From positions 29,405,248-29,469,247 of the forward strand of contig CAIIXF020000003.1 in NCBI GenBank assembly GCA_903813345.2: a stretch of DNA of 64,000 nucleotides, written 5' to 3'. Below the pieces are notes generated by a model that saw only the letters and a list, made by a program, of their open reading frames with translations, had not been told where the DNA came from and searched no databases. The DNA comes from Owenia fusiformis. Lineage: Eukaryota > Annelida > Polychaeta > Sabellida > Oweniidae. A program made the translations under genes and the position numbers. This document shows, in pieces, positions 24,165 through 36,100 of the stretch (the stretch's first letter is position 1; each line of letters begins with the position of its first letter).

Positions 24165-27100
24165 TCACAGTTTGTGTTCTTTGAAGGCTGGAATGACTAT
24201 AGTTGTTACAAGTTGGTTCTGGTAGACGAATGCTTTGATCCTATTGAAGACAAAGATGAAGACAACCAGTATGGCAAAGTATTGGATCCAGGCCCATTTG
24301 AAGAGCTGCCACAAACCTGGAGTGTATCTGAGTGTAGTTAAAGACAATAACCAAAAGCATGTACTAGTATGGTATCTAGCAAGAACTTGAACATTGAAGA
24401 GGTAAAATGATAACTTTAAAAGTCATTAAGGCAATCATGAATGGTTTACTGTGACATTTAGTTTTCAACAAATTTATACCATTCTTAAAGGCACATGCAG
24501 ATTGCAGAATGTAAATTCTTAATTTTTGGTCAACATACTGTATACAATTACCTATCACTCTCCATTGTGAAAAGCTGTATATTAAATGGTTTTGTAAAAA
24601 GCAATACTGTTTTTCTCAGTGAAAAGGATACTGTACTGTAGTTAGTGGATATCTGACTGTAGCTTGTAGCGTGAAGGGACTTCCAGCTGCTCTGCCTTTA
24701 CTCCATATTGGATAATTGTACTGGAACAATGTAGTCACTGAAATACACACACCAACATAATATTTTCATAGATTGACAGGTATATTTCACATATCTTGTC
24801 CTCCCAATATTGTAGACGTCTCAAGAAACCCCAATCTAATAAGAACTCAAATAAGCCAATCTGTCTAAGCCAATTAGCTTAAGAGTATTTCAGTGCATTA
24901 ATTTAATTTAAGGTATATGGTCAACTGAGCAGAAACATTATTTTACAGTGCCTTAATAGTTAGAAACCCATGCCTCTCTATCGTTTCAAAAAATTTACCC
25001 AACGTGGCGGTCTCTGTTAATTTATGGCATCCAAACTTTTTTGAAAGGTAACACTTTGAGGCTCAATTTTTTGCCGGATGCCCTTGCAAACTCTCATTGG
25101 TTGCTCTGTATTGTAGCATTCCGTTACCATGGTTACGCATCTATAGACATCTTACCTTAGAATCTTAAATCATTTGTAACTTTGTCATTATTTGGTCTAT
25201 AGAGATGATATTGGTATCAAATTAAACCTAATTAATTTTCTCATAAAGTAATGATATTCATTTATGCAAATTAGATAATTTGCATAAATTGTGACGTCAT
25301 CAATCAATTTTTGATTCAGAAATTTCGAGAATAGCAACATATCTATTAGAACTGAGGCCGTATGTCAGAATTTCGGCAAAGTTTGGTCCTTTAGACCATA
25401 AGAAGAATGTATAAGCAACATAAAAGTGAAAACAGATTCAAAATTGGATCAGTATTGCCAAAGTTATTAAACTTTCGAGGCAGCTACTGTGAATGTCATT
25501 ATTTGACAATTTTATTCAGACATCTTACCATGGACGTTTAAAGTGTTTGTAGCTTTGTCATTATTTGGTCTATAGATATGATATTGGTATCAAATTAAAC
25601 CTTATAAAATTTCCTGTACGATTACAATATTCAATTATGCAAATTAGCTAGTTTGCATAAATTGTGACGTCATCAATCTATTTTTGTTCAGAATATCCCA
25701 GTTAGCAACATATATATTAGAACTTAGGCCGAATGACAGAATGTGTGCATAGTTTTGACCTTTATTTGATGAGTGCAAGATAGAGGCAACATTCAAGAGA
25801 CAACAGATTCAAAATTGGGTCAGAATTAGGAAAGTTATTCAGCTTTTGGGGCAGCTACTGTGAACGTCATTGTTTGACAATTATAAAAATATTACAATAA
25901 CAAAAAAAGAAACAAACATATTTTTTCAATCTTATTGAGTAAAAATGTGCATGACTTGTTCATATTTTTCTATTGAACTGTAAATGAAAGTATGTGGAAA
26001 TATTAAATGTATTTTGACTATCATTCACAGGGGTCAAAATCATGTGATCTTGATCTTGTATTTTAAAATCTAATTTTATATAATTTACCATACACTGTCA
26101 ATGATCCATATGAATACATAGTAATGCTTTAATTATGCTATTTTGACATATGCTGACTAATATACATATCAATATTTACAAAATCTATATGGAAGAGTAT
26201 TCCTGGTTTCATTTGATTTCTAGCATGTGAAAAAGCTGAAACAAAATTTTGTTGATATTTGGACATAAACTAAATAAATCTTAACTACCATTTTATATTT
26301 AAAATACAGATAGAGTGTCAACTTTAGAACTTATACGTTAACATTTCCAAAAATCAATGCCCAAAATAAGTCAATCGGTGGCAAATGGCGAGCCCATACA
26401 GCTAATGTGATAACTACTTTAGGGGAATTTTTCAACCTTCAAAATCATTGGTGATTCAACCTTAGAATGATTTATGTTATAGCTGAAAGTAGGCACTTAG
26501 AGAAGCAAAATGAAAAGTAGTTTTTATATAATTTTACATAATATAACCTCTTCGATATGCAATGAAAAATGATGACAAAATCCATAAAAGAGCTCAGTAG
26601 TAGTGCTAGTAATCCTGAAATTAAAGTCTATTGATCAAAATAGCCACGAAGAAAAAATGCCCTTTAAAATATTTTTGAAAGAATTGATTTTTGTAGGACT
26701 TTAACTAACCCTTCCTACATCTACATATAGGTTTCCTACATCTATCTCCTATGTCCCAAAGTATGTATGGTATAGGACTTGTAATCTGAACTTGTTTTAA
26801 AAGGTTTCCAAAATATGAAATACCAAAAATCTATGAAAAATATGAGTCTCAAATGGATGGATTTCAGGTATATCCCCATAGACTATGGATACCATTCAAA
26901 ACTGAGAACCGTAACAACAGGAGATTTAAGTGCAAAATAAAGAAGTTAATCACGTAGTATGATTGACAGAGGTTGAATCTAAACTATTTTAATTTACACT
27001 TTTTATAGTTTAGAAGCTTTAATATGGAATGATCTAATCTAATGAAGAACTAATCAATACAGTGTGCATAAAAAAAACGCAACTGATTGTTATCTCGGAA

Positions 27101-30100
27101 AAGCACAAAACCAGTGATAACATGATTTCATTCAATGCACCATGAAGCCATGTGTCTCCTCTTTACAATGATATATCATTCATTGATATTTGGTCATGGT
27201 TGGGCGAGTAATCATTCCATTTATTCAAAGTGGGCCAAAATTAGCTTGGGGCCAAGTTATAAACATCGCAAAAGTCAGTGTACGGAGCCCGATGCAATAT
27301 TGGAAGAAAACATAAAACCTATGCTGACTGTATCCTTTTCATTCAATGTACCGAAAAGCCAAATTACTCCTCTTTGCCAATGGAATATCATTCATTCACA
27401 GGGAGTCATGGCTGGCTGAATAATCATTAATTTTGCAAAGTAGGGCAAAATTCAGTTCAGACTCAAGTTTCAAACATTGCAAAAGTCAGTACAAGGAGCA
27501 TAGGGGCGATTGAAAGAAGGTGTGACAGGTGTGGCATAGACAGTAAAGTGTTCATACTCATACTCTTGCAAGAATACATCCTATACCTCTCCAAATTGCC
27601 GCCACTTCCTTGCACATAAAGATGCGCTCATTTGTCCATGTCATGCATGGTTTAGCCGGGAGTCATCTGTGGGTTAAAGCAGAGAAAAGCAGCCCATGGG
27701 CAATTCTTTCTCGAGGTTTCCCAATATCTGGTGAAGGAATTGTGAGCACAGATGCTCCTGAGATAGCTCTAAAAGAAAAAGTCACAGCATTTCAAGTCAG
27801 GGGAACTTCAATAGGTACTTAGCCCTTGTACTGATTTTTGCAATATCTAAAACTTGATCCAGAGCCATTTTGACCCACTGTGCAAATGGAAGGATTTCTC
27901 ACTCAACCTTTACCACATGTGAATGAAGAGGAGGGACGTGGCTTTATGGTACATTGAATGAAATTGATGTAGTCATCACTAGTTTTGTGATTTTACGAGG
28001 AAACTACCTGTTGCGTTTTTTGAAACGCCCTGTGTAACAGATTTTATCAAAAAGTCTCAGATGTACATGTAGGCCTGGACGCTGAAGATGTGCTGAGAGG
28101 AGCTGAATCAATGTCACACCTATAGATGATGTTAACAAGGAGATTAATGTCACACAGATGATATTTGGGAGTCCAATCACACTGGTGAGGTGAACATGGA
28201 GATGTGACAAAGATGATGGAAACAATAAGAATAAAAAGCATCCCTGTCATGAAAGTTACCAATGAAATAGATTAACAAAAGAAAAATTCAACCACTGCCA
28301 TATGGGTCCTTGACATGGGTAATGCTACATGAATATCGATTTTACATATACATACATTTAGATGGCTATAACATGAATGAATGCCATAGAGGTGATGTTA
28401 ACGCGGATATCAATGTCACATGGATGACATGGTGATAATTAAACATTAATTTGTTCAAAGTTACACTATTAAGGTGTTGTTAGTTACATGGAAATAAATG
28501 TCACATGGATGTAGGAACTCTTGGGTTTAAGTCCTCGCTTCATCAACACTTAATATAAAATGCAATGCTATTTATGAACTATAATAGCTTTGGTATGATA
28601 AATAATACAAGGTGTCTCAAAAATGTACCCAAAAGTATGTTAACACCACGGTTTAACCAATCAATATTTTCAGATATTTTTGCATGGTCATGTTGCTAAA
28701 GCATGTAAGTTTCCTCCCCAATACAAAGTTTTCAGTTCAGTCTTGCATTTTGATGATTTAACCCTTTACATTTAACTTAATATTTCGATGACACCCTGTA
28801 TCCTTGTGCTACATTGTTCATCACATTTGATTATGTTTCAGGTGGAACGTTTTGACTTTCTTTTGGGGTGTTGGCTTTATGTTGTTCTAGGTCTTTCGGC
28901 TTGGGATTAGCTTAACATGCTCCTTCAAATAGCCCCAGAGAAAGTAGTTCCAAGGTTGAAGATGGCAGAACAATCACAGAGAACAAGCTCAATTATCGTC
29001 AAATGATTTAGCAGTTAATTGATAATGGAGTTCCATCTGCCAGAGTTACAGAGACTGAATGATATCCAAATGAGAACTCTGTGGTTCCAGACAGTTTGAG
29101 CCCCTCCATGTACAGCAAGGGCCACACAAAAATTCACATGAAAGCAGTTTCTTCTCTCTATATAAAGACAGAGAGAAGGCCTCCCTATTCAACAGATTTG
29201 ACACCCAAAACATTTTCTCTGGAATGACTTCAAGAACCATGTTTATGTTTATCCCAAGCTAAGAGACATAGAACAATTTGAGGTCAACATGTGAAAGGAA
29301 ATTCAAAACATTCCACCAGAAACATTGTCATATATGATAAACAATGTAGCAGTAAGAATGCAGGCTTTTATCGAAATGTAAGGAGGGGAAATTAAACACA
29401 TGGTATAAAAAGGGTTAAAGCATCAAAAATAGGCAAGACTGAACTAAAAAATTAGTATTGGAGAGAAAACTTACCTGGTTTTCCTAAATGACCATGCAAA
29501 AATATCTGAAAATATTGATTGATTTATCTTTGCTGTTGATATACCTTTGGGTCATTTTTTGAGACACTCTAGATTATAAAAATTGTCTCTTTAATGTTAC
29601 TGCCAGTAATCTGACAAAATGAGTGAAGGGAGTCGATTTGTGCTAGAAAATTCAACAAATAAGATTTCTTTCTTCAAAAAGCATATGGTATGGTAAAATC
29701 AGTTAGGTTTTAGGTGTAAGAATGGCGCAACGTCACCAGCATGCAAAAAGTCAATCTTTGAATCCACTTCAATGCAATCAATCAAAATTAATGTTCTTGC
29801 TGTGTTTTTAAATGAGGCTTTTAAAAATATATTATTTTGATATTTTTTATAACATTTTGTAAATAATTCAAACAAGGCATAAACATGCAAAATGTCTCAA
29901 CCTGCCATTTGTTACAGATGCCAAAGGCCAGACACCAGATGTCAAACGCCATCTCAAAAATGGAGAACAATATGTCACCGCTTTTGGTGGTGACATAAAA
30001 AACAGCAATGACATACATTTTGTGATATAACGTCATCAATTTGTATTAACAGGTCATGTAGATGATTACGCATTTTTAAATAGATTGACGTCTATGAAGC

Positions 30101-33100
30101 AAATCATTTCAATGATTTATAGATTACATAACAGATTTCACCATACCATTCACCCATTCACTTACTGATGAATCCATAACTTTCTCACAAACAATAAATC
30201 ATGTTACAAAATCAAAAAAAAACTGTTTTGACCCCTGTCAATCAAAGTCAAAATTATGAATACCCATATCATTTCTATCACTAGGGCAGAGCATTTGTAC
30301 TGAAAGGAGCATTTTCAGTACAAATATGTACTGAAAAATGTACTGAATTTTTAAGTATATTTTTCAGTATAAATATGTACTGATACCCTGCGTGCAGAGT
30401 CTAGTTAAACTACACTCTGCCTAGTAGAGACCATATTACAGTTTAGTAGCCCCGCCCCCACGACGGGTACCGGTGACAGTTTGGGTAATAAACCACTTCT
30501 GACCTACGCGCTGACCTTTCTTCCACCAATCAGCGAGCTTGAAGAAACATACGCTAAATGCGTTCTAATTAAATATGCGCATGTCATTGGTCAATTCCGG
30601 GCTCAACGATGACGTCAGAAGGAATGACCATATATAGAACGTCGGTCAAATTTGGCCGACGAACACTGATTGGCGCGGTGAGTTCACAGGTTTATTTTAG
30701 TTTGAAAGAGTGAAGACGAAGCTCTCTTTTAAGAAGTGAAGTCAAACGAATGCAAAGGGTAATGTACTGAAAAATATACTTAAAATTTCAGTGCAAATTT
30801 CAGTATAAATATGTACTGAAAAATGTACTGAAATTTTAAGTACATTTTTCAGTATATATTTATACTGAAAAATATACTGAATTTTAAGTGTGATTTTAAG
30901 TGCAAATATGTACTTAAAAATATACTGAAATTTAAGTGTGATTTTAAGTGCAAATATGTACTGAAAAATATACTGAAATTTAAGGGCATATTTAAGTGTA
31001 AATTTATACTGAAAAATATACTTAGATTTTGAATTACGACATCTTCCTGACTTTCACATCTTTACCATGGATTTTGCTATACTCGAACAAATGAGGTTCT
31101 ATGTTCATGTTATATATTTTAATTTTGATATCAATTAATTAATTTGCTCGAGCAATATGAGTGAAAATCTCATGAAAAACTTATTTTTAAGACTGAGAAA
31201 ATGTGTACCTTTAATGTTTTTGAATTTTAGAACTTAATAAGGTAGAATGTATCTAGAAACCTCAAAAGGTATGGAATACACATGTTATGTACGATCAGTT
31301 TTAAATAAAGGGTTTATCCCTCAGGAAATATGGGTATCCAAAACCTCCCAGTACATAACCCTTATTTATGCATTATATTTGATAGGTTTGATCGGGCTAA
31401 AAAGAAATTTATTGATGGAGAAAATGCAATCAGATATTATTACAGGATGCGTCTTAAATAATTAAATCCAAAACATAACTTATTAAAAGGAAAACACTTG
31501 ATTACAGTAGACCTAACCTCTCCAGTTTGATTAGAGTCTGCTTTAAAGGATGTGTCTAAAGAAACTTTATTAATCCATTAAGAAAACAAAATGTTTTGAC
31601 AAGGCAAAACAAACCTGATTACAGAGAGACTCTTTTAAGTTTGGTTAAAGTCTGCTGTAAAGGAAGCATCCAAAATAATTTCATAATGTAATAGCATTCC
31701 TGTTGGGGGGGGGGGGTTCAGGGGTCCAAGCGAACCCCCCCCCCCCCCCCCGGCCAAAAATTCTTTTAAAATCATGCACTTTTTCACCATTCTAAGAACT
31801 TTTTGAGTGATTTAGGCCGTTTTTAATAAATCCATAAACATAACTTCTAAAAAGGAAATCACTTGATTACAGTAAACCTAGCCTCTCCAGTTTGATTAGA
31901 GTCTGCTTTAAATGATGTGTCTAAAGAAACTTTATTAATCCACTAACAAAACAAAATATTTTGACAAGGCAAAACAAACCTGATTACAGAGAGACTCATT
32001 TAAGTTTGGTTAAAGGCTGCTGTAAAGGAAGCATCCAAAGTAATTTCATAATGTAATAGCATTCCTGTTGGGGGTTTTCAGGGGTCCAAGCGAACCCCCC
32101 CTGGCCAAAAATTCTTTTAAAATCATGCACTTTTTCACCATTCTAAGAACTTTTTGAGTGATTTAGAGTTTATAAAGTATGCCTTACATTTACGTTTTCT
32201 CTTATTTCCATTATTGGGCACAAATATTTCTCATTGCATATATTTATACTTAAAATTATTCTTAAATTTCAGTATATTTTTCAGTACATTTTTATACTGA
32301 CTTTTGCACTTAAATTTCAGTACATTTTTCAGTATATATTTGTACTTAAATTTATCCTTAAATTTTCAGTGCATTTTTCAGTATATTTTTGCACTTAAAT
32401 TTGTCCTTAAAATTCAGTACATTTTTCGGTACATATTTATACTTAAATTTGTACTTAAAATTCAGTATATTTTTCAGTACATGAATTTGTACTGAAAAAT
32501 ATACTGAAAAAAATTCAGTGCATTTTTCAGTACAAAAATATACTTAAATTTGTACTGAAACAAAACTAGTACATTTTTCAGTACATATTTGTACTGAAAA
32601 CGCTCCTTTCAGTACAAATGCTCTGCCCTAGTCAGTGTATACACCAACTACTTCAGTGACATGTAAAATATATTTTTTTCACTCAATAAGCTTGAATCAG
32701 CTTTGTTTCATTTTTGATATTTCAGTGTTTTATTTATGATTGTCAAATAGTAACGTTCATAGCAGCTCCCTCAAAAGCTGAATTACTTTACAAATACTCA
32801 TTCAATTTTGAATATTTTTTGATGTTGCTCATACCTTTTCCACTCATAGAATAAATGACGAACTATGCAGAAACTACACCATCCAGCCTCGGATCTAATA
32901 AATTTGTTGCTATACTTGGAAGTTCTGAGCCAAAAATAGATTGATGACATAATTTATGCAAATTAGCTAATTTGCATAATTGAATATCGTTACCATACAG
33001 TTTATTCAATTAGGATCAATTCAATACCAAGACCTCCTCTATAGACCAAATAATGACAAAGCTACCAAACATTTCAATTCTAAGGTAAGATGTTTAAAGT

Positions 33101-36100
33101 TAATTGTTTAATGATAACATTCATGATAGCTTCCCAGAAAGCTTAATAACTTTGTTAGTTCTGATCCAATTTTGAATCTGTTTTTACTTTTATGTTGCTT
33201 AAACCTTCTGCTCATAGAATAAAAGTCATAACATTGAAGAAATTCTACCATACGGCTTCAGTTCTTAAAGATACATTGCTATACTTGAAAATTCTGAACC
33301 AAAAATAGATTTATGACGTCACAATTTATGCAAATGAGCTAATTTGCATAATTGAATATTTTAATTATATGAGAAATTTTTTTAGGTTTAATTTGATACC
33401 AATATCATATCTATAGACAAAATAATGACAAAGCTACAAATGATTTAAGATTCCAAGGTAAGATGCCTATAGATGCGTAACCATGGTAACGGAATGCTAC
33501 AATACAGAGCAACCAATGAGAGTTTGCAAGGGCATCCGGCAAAAAATTGAACCTCAAAGTGTTACCTTTCAGAAAAGTATGGATGCCATAAATTAACAGA
33601 GACCGCCACGTTGGGTAAATTTTTTGAAACGATAGAGAGGCATGGGTTTCTAACTATAAGGTTTCATAATAAAATAAATATGTCATTTTTATGAAGGAGT
33701 GATATAGGGTTCTTCATTCCTGAAGTACAAATGCTTGTGGCTAGTTTTATTTTACAAAAAGTACAAAATAACTCACCATTTCTGCTAGAGTACTCTGTGA
33801 AGACTTTGCTGAGATCAAATGCATCCAGAAATAAACTGTTCCTGTCAAATATTGATGTCTGAAAAATGAGAATACAAAGAAGTAAGATTCAACAATTAAG
33901 AATAGATGTAAAATATTTTGCCATTTGAAAGTTACTGTATAATTAAACTTTTACAGTTAAAACAGTGCACATATTTTTTTATATATTTCAAGTCATTACA
34001 GTGGCTTTGAAAAAGTTCAGAAAATAAATAATGTTCCATCCCCTCTTTAGGAACCCCTTAATACCTTATTCACTTCCTAAATGGGAATGCATGGTTGAAA
34101 TAAGTCATGTCTGCACACAAAAAACAAGAGGCTGATCTGGTACTGGGGATGAAAACTGCATCAAAATCAATCAAAGTTGGCAAAGCTGACATTTTTTTCA
34201 AAAATTCTACAACAATAGAGTGCACTTTGGAGTATTTGGCCAACTATTCTTGAATTGGACAAATGCACCATCCTAAACACAAAATACCACCCTGCTTGAA
34301 AATAAGCACATGACCACTTTCAAATGTATTTACTGTTTCTTACATTGAATCTGGTATCCAGACCTCTGTGGGCCAAGGGTTGTCTTTGTACAAGTAGCAG
34401 ATCTCCTATAACTTTAAGCTGACCTCCAGGGAATATAGACTCATGCCTCAAATAACCCATACTTTCCATCTGCATTGTGGAGAATTTCTGAAAAGATGAG
34501 AAAGCATAAACAGACACAATAAAATAAATTGTGTGGAAAATATTCAACCAGTAAAGCTTATATCTATAATTAATTTGTTCTTTGTAAAATATTCGTGGTT
34601 ATAGTTCATATGAACTCATATGAACTCTCGGTGTCCACTGTTTCAAAAGCAAACTTAACAGGCCTAAGCAACAGGTGATTTTGTTTTTACCAAAATATGC
34701 TGTTTGGAAAAAATTTGCAATTATCTCCCTATTAAATTATAATTTCAAATAGTTTTGGTAATTTTTTTTCATTATGCCCGATGCCTGAAATTCTAATATA
34801 ACCCCTGATAATGGTACAGGTTGGATCTAAATTTCAGAAGTAGAAAGATGACATATCTAATATTTAACATATTATAAGGGATTTGTATTTTATGTCCCAT
34901 ATGGATCTGTATTTCTATGACAAAACAACATAGTGCTAAAACTTACACTCAACATGTAGTCAAAGATGAGTATAAGTTGAACAGCCTGGATGTGTTCTGT
35001 GTCCAGCAATGGCATCTCTAGCTTAAGTTGCAGCTCATCTCTGACACCGTCACCATTGTTGTCTGCTTCACGCGACTGCAAATACAATTACTATTGTAGA
35101 GTATATACAACATACATATTTTTCTCCATAAAATTAATACACAAAGTAGTTAGGTTGTTGGTCTTTATTATTGGAAAGTTTAAAGTAATTTTATCAAAAA
35201 CCAACAAGACTAGACCAGGGCGTCCAAGACTTTTGGATCGCCCCCTCATACAGCAGACTGGATAATATACTAAATACTTTTAATGATTTGATATACACAA
35301 CCAAGATACAGTGAAAGCTGTAAATTGGAACACCTCTACAAGTGGAACATTTTTCAGGGTCCCAAGACCAATGGACTTAATTTCAAATGAACAGTGTCCT
35401 CCCAAGTGGAAAACTTTCTATAGGTACAAAGGCATGGTGTTACAATGCAACAAAGCAACCAACCTGAAGTACAGGGATTCGGAGGTTGGCCTGCTGAAGC
35501 TGGTTATAGTTCTGAAATGTACTCCAGGTGATGTAGGAGTCTGATGTCTCCATGGTGACAAGCAATTGATGCTTGAACTGCACCTGGGGCTGCTCTTCAT
35601 AGTTGTCCACTCGCAACCAGAATCCTGCAAAAACATATCTTAAATCTGAACATGTACAACAAATTGGCAACTGCTACTTGTAAATATCAAATATGAACTC
35701 CATTTCTCATTATAATTTAATCCCACATATTGGTCTAAAAATAGTGGAGACAAAATTGAGTTAATAGTATTATCCATTAGAATATTAGGTGTTGACATAG
35801 AGGATATCCTATGATTTATGAGTGATATGATTTTTATCCAGGAATGGATATGATATCTGCACGAGCGAGCGTAGCGAGAGAGTGCAGATATCAATATCCA
35901 TGAGTGGATTAAAATTATATCACGAGTAAATCATAGGATGTTCTTTTTATTCCATAGTTAAAGTCATCATCAGAATCGTCGGAAATTAAGTTATTTAATT
36001 CGAATTTTCCAAACGATCCGGCGATGTTGACACTTAGCCTCCTTTTGAATCTGAAGTAGCAAAAATCCATAAACCATCGCATACGGCGCCGTATGTCATG

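Larger units (their letters stand above)
30281..32631. mobile_element. 2.35-kb element built of TACTGAAA/TACTTAAA repeats, carrying a promoter-like block
   Basis: The outermost inverted repeats are CTAGGGCAGAGCATTTGTAC and its complement ending GCTCTGCCCTAG. Inside each end are arrays of degenerate words such as TTTTCAGTACATTTTTCAGT and TATACTGAAAAATATACTGA, at 30300-30370, 30760-31030 and, inverted, 32240-32610. The centre holds a GC-richer promoter-like block (30430-30750), a fragment of the hairpin family of 1421-1553 (31240-31400), and two direct copies of a ~330-bp segment (about 31490-31810 and 31845-32170). No intact ORF is seen. Confidence 0.8.
24951..33662. mobile_element. 8.7-kb composite element with about 1-kb terminal inverted repeats
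   Basis: The arms 24951-25960 and 32640-33662 are inverted complements. For example, GTTAGAAACCCATGCCTCTC on the left matches GAGAGGCATGGGTTTCTAAC on the right, and both carry ACCCAACGTGGCGGTCTCTG in opposite orientation. Each arm contains a partly duplicated segment of about 350 bp centred on TTTATGCAAATTAGCTAATT and TGTGACGTCATCAAT. The 6.7-kb interior has no intact ORF but hosts younger elements at 27060-28034, 28608-29571 and 30281-32631. It lies within TMEM231 intron 5 and leaves the exons intact. Superfamily not assigned. Confidence 0.85.

Noticed and set aside
24048-24341. 97-codon plus-strand frame
   Set aside because: It is antisense to the last TMEM231 exon, whose minus-strand frame is conserved with the family.
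24951-33662. Maverick/Polinton giant transposon
   Set aside because: Long TIRs fit, but no DNA polymerase B, integrase, ATPase or capsid-like frames were found in the interior.
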